DNA of 9,129 nucleotides from Deltaproteobacteria bacterium (GCA_019312985.1 JAFDCC010000286.1:1-9129), one strand, 5' to 3'. Counted from the stretch's first letter, positions 1-7,293 are shown. Notes: generated by a model from the sequence alone, not told the origin. Made by a program: numbers and translations.

Positions 1-104
1 ATTCTCGGCAGGCTGCGCTCTTTGGCCCACCTGCCGTTGCCATCCATGATAATGGCAACATGTCGGGGGATCCTGTCGGGATCCAGAACCGGAGTTTCAA
101 GCAT
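1..104 (-). CDS. uppS: Undecaprenyl diphosphate synthase (UppS), N-terminal fragment
   Basis: This is the start of a cis-prenyltransferase that extends farnesyl diphosphate with isopentenyl diphosphate to the C55 carrier lipid used for peptidoglycan and other surface polymers. Only 34 codons lie in the window and the gene runs off the left edge. The fragment contains [14 protein letters not shown] at residues 15-28, the family signature; Asp21 matches the catalytic aspartate that binds the diphosphate (Asp26 in E. coli numbering). The ATG at 104 lies 32 bp after the frr stop codon. No strong Shine-Dalgarno sequence precedes it, so translation may be coupled to frr. An in-frame GTG at 119 would add five residues and cannot be excluded. 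The order frr-uppS is a common bacterial arrangement, which supports the call. Confidence 0.93.
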   Translation of the reverse strand, partial: MLETPVLDPDRIPRHVAIIMDGNGRWAKERSLPR

Positions 105-136
105 AACGGAACAGTGCACGCCTCAGATGATGCGCC

Positions 137-691
137 CTAAACCTCCATTACTTCATTTTCTTTTTCAGCCGCCACGTCATCTATCTTGCTGATGAAGCTG
201 TCGGTTTCTTTCTGGGCCTCGTCCTGGAGCTTGAACTGCTCGTCTTCGGAGATCTCCTTATCCTTCTTCTGCTGTTTGAAGGTGTCGATGGCATCACGGC
301 GGTGATTGCGAACCGCGACCCGGTATTCCTCGGCGACCCTCTTGACGATCTTGACAAGTTCTCTCCGCCGCTCTTCCGTCAGCTGCGGAATGTTGATCCG
401 GATGACCTTGCCGTCATTGACCGGCGTCAGCCCCAGTTCCGATTTCAGTATCGCCTTCTCAATGGTTGCTATAACCTGAGGGTCCCACGGCTGGATGACG
501 ATGAGCCTGCTCTCCGGGATGGTCAAGGTGGCCACCTGGTTGAGCGGCATGAGGGAACCGTAGGCCTCGGCCCTGATGCCATCCAGCAATGAGAGTGAAG
601 CCCGGCCGGTTCGTATCTTGCTCAATTCCTGCTTAAAGGCCTCAAGGCTCTTATTCATTTTTTCAGCCATATCCGTTATTACCTGGCTCAC
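137..691 (-). CDS. frr: Ribosome recycling factor (RRF)
   Basis: RRF acts with EF-G in the cytoplasm to split the post-termination ribosome so its subunits can be used again. The 184-residue product matches the usual length of about 185. It has the expected pattern: a long helix carrying KIRTGRAS (25-32), a beta domain with LTIPESRLIVIQPWD (56-70), then PQLTEERRRELVK (102-114) and VRNHRRDA (127-134), whose arginines correspond to those contacting 23S rRNA in known RRFs. The start is a GTG, chosen because AAGGAGG stands 8 nt upstream, whereas the next ATG (residue 8) would cut off the conserved first helix. The gene ends with TAG. It lies 74 bp after pyrH and 32 bp before uppS, in the usual tsf-pyrH-frr-uppS order, and is probably transcribed with them. 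Confidence 0.97.
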   Translation of the reverse strand: MSQVITDMAEKMNKSLEAFKQELSKIRTGRASLSLLDGIRAEAYGSLMPLNQVATLTIPESRLIVIQPWDPQVIATIEKAILKSELGLTPVNDGKVIRINIPQLTEERRRELVKIVKRVAEEYRVAVRNHRRDAIDTFKQQKKDKEISEDEQFKLQDEAQKETDSFISKIDDVAAEKENEVMEV

Positions 692-765
692 TATCTTCTC
701 CTCCTTTCAATTAACCGGCATGGTGCGGTCTGCTTTCCTGCGGGCGGCAGGATTGCTTCTCCCTG

Positions 766-1479
766 CTACCGGACAAGGGTGCCGACATGCTCACCGCTCA
801 TGGCCCTTTTAATATTTGCCGGAATATTCATGTTGAGCACTACGATCGGAATAGCGTTGTCCTGCGCCAGCGATATCGCGGCGGCGTCCATGACCCTGAG
901 GTTTTTCTTGAGAACTTCGGCGTAGTCCAGGGTTTCAAATTTAACCGCGTCCTCGTGCTGCAGCGGGTCCTTGTCGTAGACGCCGTCAACCCGTGTTGCC
1001 TTGCAGATGATATCCGCCTCGATTTCCAGGGCCCTGATGACTGCTGCCGTATCCGTGGTAAAGTAGGGGGTGCCTATGCCGGCGGCACATACGACCACCC
1101 TCCCTTTTTCCAGGTGCCGTATGGCCCGCCGCCGGATATACGGCTCGCAGACATCGGGCATAGGAAAGGCCGACATGACCCGGGTGATAATGTTGCTGCG
1201 CTCCAGGGCATCCTGTATCGCCAGGCTGTTGATAACCGTGGCAAGCATCCCCATGTTGTCCGCCGTGCTTCGATCCATGCCTTTCGAAGCGCCGGCAACA
1301 CCCCGGAAGATATTCCCGGCCCCGACAACCAGGCCCACCTGAACGCCAAGCTCCAGCACCTGCTGCACCTCGGCGGCAACGTAGCGCAGCACCTCGGTGC
1401 TAATGCCGAATTCGGTTTCGCCCATCAGGGCTTCACCGCTCAGCTTCAACATTACTCTTTTATACGGTGTCCCGGCCAT
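766..1479 (-). CDS. pyrH: UMP kinase (uridylate kinase)
   Basis: PyrH phosphorylates UMP to UDP with ATP, a step in pyrimidine nucleotide synthesis, and belongs to the amino acid kinase fold; the bacterial enzyme is a hexamer usually controlled by GTP and UTP. The 237-residue product shows KLSGEAL (12-18), the glycine-rich GAGNIFRG (53-60), the segment [17 protein letters not shown] (69-85), [11 protein letters not shown] (136-146) and [13 protein letters not shown] (160-172), all diagnostic. The ATG at 1479 is preferred: AGGGAG lies 6 nt upstream and the protein then begins a few residues before the conserved kinase core, as in relatives. The reading frame stays open up to 1563, but that extension would overlap the end of tsf and shows no family similarity. 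It lies 52 bp after tsf and 74 bp before frr. A short GC hairpin (736-752) sits in the pyrH-frr gap without a T-tract. Confidence 0.97.
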   Translation of the reverse strand: MAGTPYKRVMLKLSGEALMGETEFGISTEVLRYVAAEVQQVLELGVQVGLVVGAGNIFRGVAGASKGMDRSTADNMGMLATVINSLAIQDALERSNIITRVMSAFPMPDVCEPYIRRRAIRHLEKGRVVVCAAGIGTPYFTTDTAAVIRALEIEADIICKATRVDGVYDKDPLQHEDAVKFETLDYAEVLKKNLRVMDAAAISLAQDNAIPIVVLNMNIPANIKRAMSGEHVGTLVR

Positions 1480-1531
1480 CACTTCTCCCTTGCGGAATTG
1501 CTGCTCATCTGACGGAACAGGGGCTGCACCC

Positions 1532-2131
1532 TCAAGCGTCGGCCCCAACCTGGAAACGGGCAAACCGTTTCACGGCTATATTTTCACCCATCTTGGCGAT
1601 GAGGTCGTTTAACAGGTCCTGAATGCTCAAATCGGGGTTCTTGACAAACTTCTGTTCCAGCAGGCTGCACTCCGCATAAAATTTGTCAAGCTTGCCGCTT
1701 ACCATTTTCTCGGCGATGTTTTCCGGCTTGCCGGCATCCATTGCCTGGTTCTTGTAAATTTCAGCCTCCCGGGCAACCAGGTCTTTCGGTATATCTTCCC
1801 GCCTGACCGCCACGGGGTTCATTGCCGCAATATGCATGGCAACATCTTTGGCAAAGTTCTGAAAGTCATCTGTCTTGGCGACAAAATCCGTTTCACAGTT
1901 GACCTCGACCATGACCCCGAGCTTGCTGCCGGCATGGATATAGGTCTGGACCACTCCCTCGCTGGTGGAACGCCCCGCTCTCTTCTGGGCGACTGCCAGG
2001 CCTTTCTGGCGCAGAAGGTCCACCGCTTTTTCCATGTCGCCGGCCGTTTCTCCGAGGGCCTTCTTGCAGTCCATCATCCCCGCATTTGTTTTGTCGCGGA
2101 GCTCTTTAACCATCTGACTTGTGATTTTCAC
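1532..2131 (-). CDS. tsf: Elongation factor Ts, short form
   Basis: EF-Ts is the nucleotide exchange factor that releases GDP from EF-Tu. The 199-residue product has the UBA-like N-terminal domain with [19 protein letters not shown] (8-26), the EF-Tu contact motif TDFVAK (81-86), and the C-terminal block [12 protein letters not shown] (155-166) followed by [15 protein letters not shown] (182-196). The length resembles the short EF-Ts type (Thermus about 196 residues) rather than the 283-residue E. coli form, which has a duplicated core subdomain and a coiled-coil module. Translation starts at a GTG, supported by AAAGGAG 7 nt upstream and by alignment of the N-terminus with the family. It follows rpsB after 206 bp and precedes pyrH by 52 bp. 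The rpsB-tsf gap holds competing hairpins that may set the tsf level relative to rpsB. Confidence 0.97.
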   Translation of the reverse strand: MKITSQMVKELRDKTNAGMMDCKKALGETAGDMEKAVDLLRQKGLAVAQKRAGRSTSEGVVQTYIHAGSKLGVMVEVNCETDFVAKTDDFQNFAKDVAMHIAAMNPVAVRREDIPKDLVAREAEIYKNQAMDAGKPENIAEKMVSGKLDKFYAECSLLEQKFVKNPDLSIQDLLNDLIAKMGENIAVKRFARFQVGADA

Positions 2132-2190
2132 GATATTTCTCCTTTAATACATCCTCTGTGACAGGTTAAGAATTCACCCGTTCTTCCCGG

Positions 2191-2221
2191 CTGCTCCGTG
2201 CGGCTTTGCGCCGCCCGGCAG
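2191..2221 (-). other. GC-rich hairpin in the rpsB-tsf spacer
   Basis: In the transcript, an inner 5-bp stem (GCGGC with GCCGC, loop GCAAA) is closed by an outer 4-bp stem (CTGC with GCAG) across a small internal loop. It lies about 60 nt upstream of the tsf start. No T-tract follows, so it is not a terminator by sequence. It could protect an mRNA end or mark a processing site; no function can be read from the sequence. Confidence 0.35.
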
Positions 2222-2256
2222 AAGAAGATCTTCCAACCGCCGGTTTTCTACGCCGG

Positions 2257-2289
2257 ACCGGCAAAAAATGGGCCGGTAAAATGCGGCCA
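2257..2289 (-). promoter_or_regulatory. Candidate attenuator between rpsB and tsf (two competing hairpins)
   Basis: On the transcribed strand TGGCCG (2289-2284) can pair with CGGCCCA (2275-2269) with one bulged C, and a run of six T follows at 2268-2263: a weak rho-independent terminator. An alternative stem pairs ACCGGC (2277-2272) perfectly with GCCGGT (2262-2257) and places the T-run in its loop. The two stems share 2272-2275 and exclude each other. This could let part of the transcripts stop after rpsB, giving more S2 than EF-Ts message, or allow regulation of read-through. The layout is seen in the sequence; the function is inferred. Confidence 0.4.
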
Positions 2290-2337
2290 GCGGGACAGAA
2301 CGGTATAAGGCTGAAAAACTCTGCTGAACAGGGAGGC

Positions 2338-3132
2338 CTATGCCTCGCCTGCCGGGGTTTCCTCGGCCTGCTCTTCCCCGGCCGCCTCTTCGGGATTCGC
2401 TTCTATTGCCTGCTCAACCATTTCCTCGACAACAGCGTCCTGCTCCTTGAACTGGGAACGGCCGGCGAGAACCGCGTCTGCCAGGGCTGACGTGATAAGC
2501 TTGATTGCCCTGATCGCATCATCATTGCCCGGGATAATATGGGTGAGACCATCAGGATTGCAGTTGGTATCCGCAAGGGCCACAACGGGGATATTGAGCT
2601 TGTTGGCCTCCTTGACGGCAATCTTCTCTTTATTGGGATCGATGACAAAGACGGCGGCGGGCAGGCTGCGCATATTTTTGATGCCGCCGATGTTGCGCTC
2701 CAGCTTGACCCGCTCCTTCTCCATGAGCAGGATCTCTTTTTTGGGAAACTTGCTGATGGAGCCGTCTTCCTGCATCGCCTCGATGCTCTTCAAGCGGTCC
2801 ACCCCTTTCTTGATGGTCTGGAAATTGGTCAGGGTCCCGCCGAGCCAACGGTGGTTGATATAGTACATGCTGCAGCGGGCCGCCTCTTCCTTGATAATGG
2901 CCTGGGCCTGGCGCTTCGTCCCGACAAAGAGGACATAGCCGCCCTTTGCCGTTTCGGAGACGATATAATCGTGGGCCTTTTTGAACAGCCGCATGGTCCT
3001 GTCGAGGTTGATAATGTAGATTCCGTTGCGCGGCGCAAAGATGTACGGCTTCATTTTGGGGTTCCAGCGCCGTGTCTGGTGGCCGAAGTGGAGCCCGGCC
3101 TCGAGCATCTGTTTCATGGTGATTTCTGACAT
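2338..3132 (-). CDS. rpsB: 30S ribosomal protein S2
   Basis: S2 is a late-assembling protein of the small ribosomal subunit that helps bind S1. The 264-residue product has the signatures [20 protein letters not shown] (12-31), FVGTKRQAQ (69-77), [14 protein letters not shown] (94-107), [16 protein letters not shown] (161-176) and [20 protein letters not shown] (188-207). It is longer than E. coli S2 (241 residues), mainly through a Glu- and Ala-rich acidic tail from about residue 228 to the end. The ATG at 3132 is chosen because GGAGG stands 7 nt upstream and the conserved S2 N-terminus begins there; the frame is open to 3261 but that part is leader sequence. The gene is first in its unit, behind a promoter at 3288-3316 and a structured leader. 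S2 represses its own operon in E. coli; the leader here could serve that role. Confidence 0.98.
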   Translation of the reverse strand: MSEITMKQMLEAGLHFGHQTRRWNPKMKPYIFAPRNGIYIINLDRTMRLFKKAHDYIVSETAKGGYVLFVGTKRQAQAIIKEEAARCSMYYINHRWLGGTLTNFQTIKKGVDRLKSIEAMQEDGSISKFPKKEILLMEKERVKLERNIGGIKNMRSLPAAVFVIDPNKEKIAVKEANKLNIPVVALADTNCNPDGLTHIIPGNDDAIRAIKLITSALADAVLAGRSQFKEQDAVVEEMVEQAIEANPEEAAGEEQAEETPAGEA

Positions 3133-3281
3133 ACCTGTTCCTCCGTTTTTTGGTTTTTCCTCCACCCGTTGCCCCGCCCCTTTAAAGGGGACCGAGGGGT
3201 CCGCAAACGTTCGGGTGTGTGTTCTCGGCAAGCACAAATCGCTTGCCGGATTTGCTGGCACAAATGCCTGTCAATATAAAA
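3133..3281 (-). promoter_or_regulatory. Structured 5' leader of rpsB, candidate S2 autoregulation site
   Basis: The stretch between the predicted transcription start (about 3281) and the rpsB ATG can fold in several ways. A perfect 8-bp stem with a 7-nt loop is formed by CGGCAAGC and GCTTGCCG (3226-3248). GGACC pairs with GGTCC around a 4-nt loop (3189-3202), and an overlapping 14-bp palindrome CCCCTTTAAAGGGG lies at 3177-3190. A CACCCG further upstream in the leader can pair with CGGGTG close to the ribosome binding site, enclosing the two latter elements. Such a leader fits autogenous control by S2, known in gammaproteobacteria. Pairing is seen; the regulatory role is inference. Confidence 0.45.
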
Positions 3282-3287
3282 CGTGAT

Positions 3288-3316
3288 TGTATACCATTTA
3301 CCGCCCTGTTTTGCAA
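3288..3316 (-). promoter_or_regulatory. Sigma70-type promoter of rpsB-tsf-pyrH-frr-uppS
   Basis: On the minus strand TTGCAA (3316-3311) and TATACA (3293-3288) are separated by exactly 17 nt, and TGG directly before the second box makes an extended -10 element. It starts about 30 bp after the ykgJ stop codon and 156 bp before the rpsB start, leaving room for a leader of about 150 nt. A TTGACA further downstream (near 3270) has no matching -10 box. The element would make the rpsB unit independent of the genes upstream. Confidence 0.6.
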
Positions 3317-3346
3317 CCGAATCTCACCTGCTGCGCTCCAGCCGGA

Positions 3347-4114
3347 TCAGCGGCGCTGCAGATTGCCACTGCCGGCCAGGATATGCTTGAGCCACTCGAA
3401 ACCGAACTTCTGCAGGGCTTCGTCATCATACTCGAGAACCCTGCGCCTCGAACTCTCCAGCCGGAACTGGTCAAATAGCTTCTGTTCCGCGGCAAAACGG
3501 CGAAAACCGTCAATGTTGTAGCAGACCATAAAGGCCAGCTGCTGCCTCGGCCCGCCTGCGCCTTCCCCCTGCCAGGGGTTCCGGGCGAAGAGGGTGTCTA
3601 CTTCCGCCCAGAAATCATTGGCCCCATTATAGGCCTGCAGTTTCTGGTCGCGAAGCCAGCTTTTGACCGTCCACTCCTCTCTTTCCCGGTGTCCGAGGCA
3701 GTAGGAATGTTTTGTCATGAAGTAATACTCTGCCGGCCTGGTGCCCGCGGGGTTCCGGTCAACCGCCCGTTCCAGCGGGTAAGTCCTGCAGGCAGTCGGC
3801 CTGTCCTCATAAACCGTACAGCCATTCACCCCGAGAAAGGGGCAGGTCTGCTCGCTGTTTTCGGACATCAAAAGCATGACGGCCGGGAAAAAGGGGTGGC
3901 TCGAAGCGCCAAGCCGGGTATGGGTCCGCATGAACTCCTCGGACGAGATGGAAAGCCTCTTCTTCAGCCTGATAATATCGTAGGGGTATAGGATAAGGTC
4001 CAGCTTGCGGCAGCATGCCATGTAGCACTTGAGACCCGGGCCGCAGCGGAAATGAAACTTCGTTTTGCCAAGGGGGATCATGCCCTTCGGAAATTGCTTC
4101 CTGCCGTCATCCAT
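3347..4114 (-). CDS. YkgJ-family cysteine-cluster protein (CxxCxxCC-type, putative metal or Fe-S binding)
   Basis: The 255-residue product belongs to the YkgJ/CxxCxxCC family (PF03692), proposed to bind zinc or an iron-sulfur cluster; no firm function is known. The cysteines visible are C24, C30, C34 and C35 in CGPGLKCYMACC, then C91 and C99 in CPFLGVNGC, C109 in RPTACRTYPLER, and C139 in KHSYCLGH. A conserved DLILYPYDIIRLKKRL (39-54) follows the first cluster. There is no signal peptide or membrane segment, so it is likely cytoplasmic. The ATG at 4114 is my choice; an ATG at 4081 (residue 12, just before the conserved part) with AAGG close upstream is also possible. The frame is open to 4219, but that would run through the rplQ terminator. 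It stands alone between the alpha operon terminator and the rpsB promoter, and no good promoter is visible before it, so low expression through terminator read-through is possible. Confidence 0.85.
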   Translation of the reverse strand: MDDGRKQFPKGMIPLGKTKFHFRCGPGLKCYMACCRKLDLILYPYDIIRLKKRLSISSEEFMRTHTRLGASSHPFFPAVMLLMSENSEQTCPFLGVNGCTVYEDRPTACRTYPLERAVDRNPAGTRPAEYYFMTKHSYCLGHREREEWTVKSWLRDQKLQAYNGANDFWAEVDTLFARNPWQGEGAGGPRQQLAFMVCYNIDGFRRFAAEQKLFDQFRLESSRRRVLEYDDEALQKFGFEWLKHILAGSGNLQRR

Positions 4115-4198
4115 CCTGCTTTTGCCTCTCCTGCTGTTACCGCCGCACCGGTTTCCGGGCAAACGGCCGGCACCTCTGCCATCGCCCCCGTTATCGAT

Positions 4199-4235
4199 AA
4201 AAAAAACCGGCATGAACAACTCTCATACCGGTTTT
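4199..4235 (-). terminator. Rho-independent terminator after rplQ
   Basis: In the transcript the segment 4235-4223 pairs with 4215-4203 in a 13-bp stem (AAAACCGG plus TATGA against TCATG plus CCGGTTTT, with one G-U pair) around a 7-nt loop. It is followed by a run of eight T at 4206-4199. It begins 38 bp after the rplQ stop codon and is the strongest terminator in the window. It marks the end of the infA-to-rplQ unit. Confidence 0.88.
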
Positions 4236-4273
4236 ATCTCTGCAGAACATGGGACAGCAACAGGCTGCCTGTC

Positions 4274-4654
4274 TCAGTTGGCGGCTTCTGTCTCTTCCGT
4301 ATAGTTCACCAGTTCGATAATGGCCATGGGCGCGGCATCTCCCGACCTGTTACCGGTACGGATAATCCGGGTGTAGCCGCCGTTGCGGTCCATGTATTCT
4401 TCCTTCAGCTTGGTGAAGAGCTTATCCACCACCTTCTTGCTGCGGATGACGGAAAGGGCCTGCCTCCTGGCATGCAGGTCACCCCGCTTGCCCAGGGTAA
4501 TCATTTTATCAGCCAGCTTTCTGAGCTCCTTGGCCTTCGGGGTCGTCGTTACAATCCTCTCATGCTCAAGGAGAGAAGTCACCATGTTCCGCAGCATCGC
4601 CTGCTGGTGTGAACTGGTGCGTCCCAGCCTTCTTCCTGTTTTTCTATGTCTCAT
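4274..4654 (-). CDS. rplQ: 50S ribosomal protein L17
   Basis: L17 is a component of the large ribosomal subunit near the exit tunnel and is usually the last gene of the alpha operon, as here. The 126-residue product begins [20 protein letters not shown], the classic L17 N-terminus, continues with [27 protein letters not shown] split over residues about 28-54, and has [23 protein letters not shown] in its C-terminal half. The ATG at 4654 fits the family start and has GAGG 9 nt upstream; an ATG two codons earlier (4660) would leave only 3 nt and adds Met-Pro. It starts 15 bp after the rpoA stop, so translation is probably coupled. A strong terminator follows. Confidence 0.97.
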   Translation of the reverse strand: MRHRKTGRRLGRTSSHQQAMLRNMVTSLLEHERIVTTTPKAKELRKLADKMITLGKRGDLHARRQALSVIRSKKVVDKLFTKLKEEYMDRNGGYTRIIRTGNRSGDAAPMAIIELVNYTEETEAAN

Positions 4655-4669
4655 CGGCATACACCTCGT

Positions 4670-5719
4670 TTATATGACATCGTCTTCCGTTCCTGCCGCC
4701 ACCGGTTCCGGTGGCTCCCACTCGTCGATCTTCATGCCGAGCGACAGCTCCATTTCTTCCAGAAGCTGCTTGATCTCATTGAGTGACTTGCGCCCGAAAT
4801 TCTTGGTTTTCAGCATCTCGGCCTCTGTTCTCTGCACCAGTTCACCGATATAGGTGATATTGGCATTCTTGAGACAGTTGGCGGAACGGACAGAGAGTTC
4901 CAGGTCCTCTACCGTGCGATAGAGATTCTCGTTATGCGGCGTCTCTTCACTTTCCTCAGTTTCCTCGATTTCAGGCTCTGCCTTGTCTTCGTCAAAGTTG
5001 ATGAAAATGGCCATATGCTCCTTGAGAATCTTGGCGGCATAGGCCAAGGCGTTCTCCGGCTTGACACTTCCATCCGTATGAACTTCCAGGGTCAGCTTGT
5101 CGTAATCTGTCTGCTGGCCGACGCGGGCCTGGGTGACAATGTACTTGACCTTCTTCACCGGAGTGAAAACAGAGTCAATGGGTATCACGCCGATGGGCTG
5201 TTCCTCAGTCTTGTTGAGTTCCGCCGGCCGGTAGCCCTTGCCCCATTTTACCTCGAGCTCAGCCTCGAAATTGCCCTTGCCGGTTATGGTGCAGATATGC
5301 TTCTCCGGGTTCATGACCTCGACGGAGCCATCGGAGATTATATCAGCGGCGGTCACCGGCCCCTTGCTTTTTTTGCTGATCCGCACCGTCTTGCCCTCGA
5401 CCGAATTGAGCCTGAGGCGGACCTCCTTGAGGTTCAGGATGATTTCGGTCACATCCTCGAGGATGCCCGGAATAGCGGTAAATTCGTGCAGGGCCCCGTC
5501 TATCCGAACCGAGGTGATTGCCGCGCCCTGGATCGATGAAAGAAGTATGCGGCGCAGCGAATTACCGATGGTGGTCGCGAAGCCCCGCTCCAGGGGCTGG
5601 CAGACAAACTTGCCGTACGACTCGGTGTGGCTTTCCCTGTCCACTTCGAGGCGGTTAGGCTGAATCAGTTCGGACCAGTTCTTATAAAAGGGATTCTCCT
5701 CAAAAGGATTTTCAGTCAT
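4670..5719 (-). CDS. rpoA: DNA-directed RNA polymerase alpha subunit
   Basis: The alpha dimer is the assembly scaffold of RNA polymerase, and its C-terminal domain reads UP elements and activators. The 349-residue protein has the N-terminal domain (to about 242) with [17 protein letters not shown] (46-62), [11 protein letters not shown] (65-75) and [16 protein letters not shown] (78-93). An acidic linker (243-263, rich in Glu) is followed by the C-terminal domain with [16 protein letters not shown] (273-288), where Arg278 equals the DNA-binding Arg265 of E. coli, and the helix-hairpin-helix part [17 protein letters not shown] (306-322). The ATG at 5719 is preferred, with AAGGGA 11 nt upstream; a TTG at 5740 would add seven residues but has no ribosome site. 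Even so, about ten residues, with ENPF occurring twice, precede the usual YKNW-type start. It follows rpsD by 24 bp. Confidence 0.97.
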   Translation of the reverse strand: MTENPFEENPFYKNWSELIQPNRLEVDRESHTESYGKFVCQPLERGFATTIGNSLRRILLSSIQGAAITSVRIDGALHEFTAIPGILEDVTEIILNLKEVRLRLNSVEGKTVRISKKSKGPVTAADIISDGSVEVMNPEKHICTITGKGNFEAELEVKWGKGYRPAELNKTEEQPIGVIPIDSVFTPVKKVKYIVTQARVGQQTDYDKLTLEVHTDGSVKPENALAYAAKILKEHMAIFINFDEDKAEPEIEETEESEETPHNENLYRTVEDLELSVRSANCLKNANITYIGELVQRTEAEMLKTKNFGRKSLNEIKQLLEEMELSLGMKIDEWEPPEPVAAGTEDDVI

Positions 5720-5743
5720 GGCAGGTTTTTTCCCTTGCAAGTT

Positions 5744-6373
5744 TTATTTGGAGTAAAGTTCAACAATCAGCTGTTCCTGGATCGGCATGGTGATTTCCTG
5801 CCGCTCCGGCATGCTCTTGATGCTTCCCTGCAGCTTGTCCCGGTCCAGTTCGAGCCAGCTCGGCACGCCGCGCCTGGCGACTGCATCAAGGCTCTCATTG
5901 ATGGCCTGGTTTTTTTTGCTCTTTTCCTTCAGGGTGATCACATCTCCGACACTCACCAGGTAGGAGGGGATATTCACCTTACGGCCGTTCACCAGCACAT
6001 GGCTGTGACGGACGATCTGGCGAGCCTGGGTTCTTGAGTTGGCAAAACCGAGGCGGAACAGGGTATTATCGAGCCGTCTCTCGAGAAATACGAGCAGGGT
6101 TTCACCGGTAACGCCCCTGGCGGCCTCCGCCATCTCAAAATATCTTCTGAACTGCCCTTCCAGCATACCGTAAATCCGCTTGACCTTCTGCTTCTCACGC
6201 AACTGAACAGCATAGTCGGACACTTTACGAAAACGCGCCTGCCCGTGCTGCCCCGGGGCATAAGCACGCCGCTCGAAAGAGCACTTGTCTGAATAACACC
6301 TGTCGCCCTTGAGAAAAAGCTTCAGGTTTTCACGCCTGCACTGCCGGCAGGATGCACCTGTGTATCTGGCCAA
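5744..6373 (-). CDS. rpsD: 30S ribosomal protein S4, zinc-binding type
   Basis: S4 starts assembly of the small subunit by binding the 5' domain of 16S rRNA; in E. coli it also represses the alpha operon. The 209-residue product has the full family pattern: an N-terminal zinc knuckle with C9, C12, C26 and C31 (the C+ form, as in Thermus; E. coli lacks these cysteines), [20 protein letters not shown] (37-56), [20 protein letters not shown] (58-77), [20 protein letters not shown] (99-118) and the S4 RNA-binding domain with [20 protein letters not shown] (122-141). The start is a TTG, because GGAGG lies 6 nt upstream and ARYTG is the normal beginning of S4. It follows rpsK by 56 bp and lies 24 bp before rpoA. 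Confidence 0.98.
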   Translation of the reverse strand: MARYTGASCRQCRRENLKLFLKGDRCYSDKCSFERRAYAPGQHGQARFRKVSDYAVQLREKQKVKRIYGMLEGQFRRYFEMAEAARGVTGETLLVFLERRLDNTLFRLGFANSRTQARQIVRHSHVLVNGRKVNIPSYLVSVGDVITLKEKSKKNQAINESLDAVARRGVPSWLELDRDKLQGSIKSMPERQEITMPIQEQLIVELYSK

Positions 6374-6429
6374 TTTATACCTCCATTATCAATCGGAACT
6401 CGCCAGGTTGAAGGACAACCCGGTTCTCT

Positions 6430-6828
6430 CTAAACTCTCCGCCGTTTCGGCGGTTTGCAGCCGTTATGGGGCAGCGGTGTCACGTCGGTGATCTTACTGA
6501 CGTCAAAACCTTCCACCTGCAGCGCTCTCAGGGCGGCCTCGCGGCCCGGGCCGGGGCCCTTCACCTTCACTTCCACCTTGCGCATGCCGTGGTTCATTGC
6601 CTTTTTTGCCGCCTCGGCGACCGCCTTCTGTGCGGCAAACGGCGTGCTCTTGCGCGATCCTTTGAACCCGAGGCAGCCGGAACTGGACCACGAGACCACG
6701 TCGCCCTGCTTGTCAGCAATGGTCACAATGGTGTTGTTAAAAGTGGATTTGATGTAAACAATTCCTTCCGGGATGTTTTTCTTTTCTCTCTTTTTCGATC
6801 GCCCGGCACCTTTCTTCGGATCTGCCAT
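6430..6828 (-). CDS. rpsK: 30S ribosomal protein S11
   Basis: S11 sits on the platform of the small subunit and helps shape the site of mRNA-tRNA pairing. The 132-residue product is near the family length (129 in E. coli). It has a basic N-terminal tail ([14 protein letters not shown], 5-18), [21 protein letters not shown] (19-39, split here as a beta core), then [20 protein letters not shown] (48-67), [13 protein letters not shown] (91-103) and the unmistakable C-terminus [13 protein letters not shown]. The Asn-Gly pair in that tail is the site reported to form isoaspartate in E. coli S11. The ATG has AGGAG 10 nt upstream. It lies between rpsM (96 bp gap) and rpsD (56 bp gap) in the usual alpha operon order. 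Confidence 0.98.
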   Translation of the reverse strand: MADPKKGAGRSKKREKKNIPEGIVYIKSTFNNTIVTIADKQGDVVSWSSSGCLGFKGSRKSTPFAAQKAVAEAAKKAMNHGMRKVEVKVKGPGPGREAALRALQVEGFDVSKITDVTPLPHNGCKPPKRRRV

Positions 6829-6924
6829 AAGTCATTGTCTCCTGAACTGCTTTTCCGATGGGCACGTCGGCGCCCCCGGCACATTATTTGTAAACCACCG
6901 GCCAACCAAGACAGCCGGCGTGTG

Positions 6925-7293
6925 TTATTTTCTCCTGATTCCCGAACCGCGCCGCGGCCCTTTCCTGGTCCTGGCATTGGTGCTTGTCCGCTGACCCCTG
7001 CAGGGCAAACCCTTGCGATGCCGCAGGCCGCGGTAGCAGCCGGAATCCATCAACCGCTTGATGTCCATGGATACTTCCCGGCGGCGGTCACCCTCTACAT
7101 GGAACTCCTCTTCGAGGATCTTTCTGATCTTCGCCACATCGCCGTCGGTCAGGTCGTCGCTGTTCGTATTGTAGGGCAGTTCGGCCTCATCAAGGATCCT
7201 GCGGGCCGAGGTCCGCCCAATACCATGAATATAGGTCAGCGCTATCTCCATGTGCTTTCTTTTCGGTAAGTCAACACCTGCAATTCTAGCCAA
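6925..7293 (-). CDS. rpsM: 30S ribosomal protein S13
   Basis: S13 lies in the head of the small subunit, makes bridges to the large subunit and contacts the P-site tRNA through its basic tail. The 122-residue protein begins [20 protein letters not shown], has the helix-turn-helix part with [13 protein letters not shown] (22-34), and ends with [20 protein letters not shown] (88-107) followed by [15 protein letters not shown]. Translation starts at a TTG: GGAGG stands 9 nt upstream and ARIAGVD is the standard N-terminus. It follows rpmJ by 44 bp. In E. coli the alpha operon repressor site for S4 is just before this gene; I could not identify an equivalent pseudoknot by eye. Confidence 0.98.
   Translation of the reverse strand: MARIAGVDLPKRKHMEIALTYIHGIGRTSARRILDEAELPYNTNSDDLTDGDVAKIRKILEEEFHVEGDRRREVSMDIKRLMDSGCYRGLRHRKGLPCRGQRTSTNARTRKGPRRGSGIRRK

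Noticed and set aside
105..119. GTG at 119 as the uppS start
   Set aside because: It sits only 1 nt after a GAGG, too close for use, and adds residues not typical of the family; kept only as a possibility.
736..752. 6-bp hairpin (TCCTGC/GCAGGA) in the pyrH-frr spacer as a terminator
   Set aside because: No T-run follows and frr needs transcription through it.
787..1512. Long plus-strand open frame of 241 codons opposite pyrH
   Set aside because: It lies fully antisense to pyrH, its product resembles no family I know, and such frames arise from the codon bias of a GC-rich gene read backwards.
1480..1563. Upstream extension of the pyrH frame overlapping tsf
   Set aside because: It has no family similarity; the ATG at 1479 has AGGGAG 6 nt upstream.
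2539..3129. Plus-strand open frame of 196 codons opposite rpsB
   Set aside because: It is antisense to rpsB and without family signature.
3177..3190. Palindrome CCCCTTTAAAGGGG as a protein-binding operator
   Set aside because: It lies about 90 bp downstream of the predicted start and fits better as part of the leader RNA fold; there is no second copy in the window.
3133..3261. Upstream extension of the rpsB reading frame
   Set aside because: It covers the structured leader, has no S2 similarity, and the ATG at 3132 has a strong ribosome site.
4115..4219. Upstream extension of the ykgJ-like frame
   Set aside because: It would begin inside the rplQ terminator and has low-complexity Gly/Arg-rich sequence unlike the family.
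4934..5539. Plus-strand open frame of 201 codons opposite rpoA
   Set aside because: It is antisense to rpoA and without family signature.
6466..7269. Plus-strand open frame of 267 codons opposite rpsK and rpsM
   Set aside because: It spans two well-supported genes and their spacer on the other strand; no recognisable motifs and no clear ribosome site.
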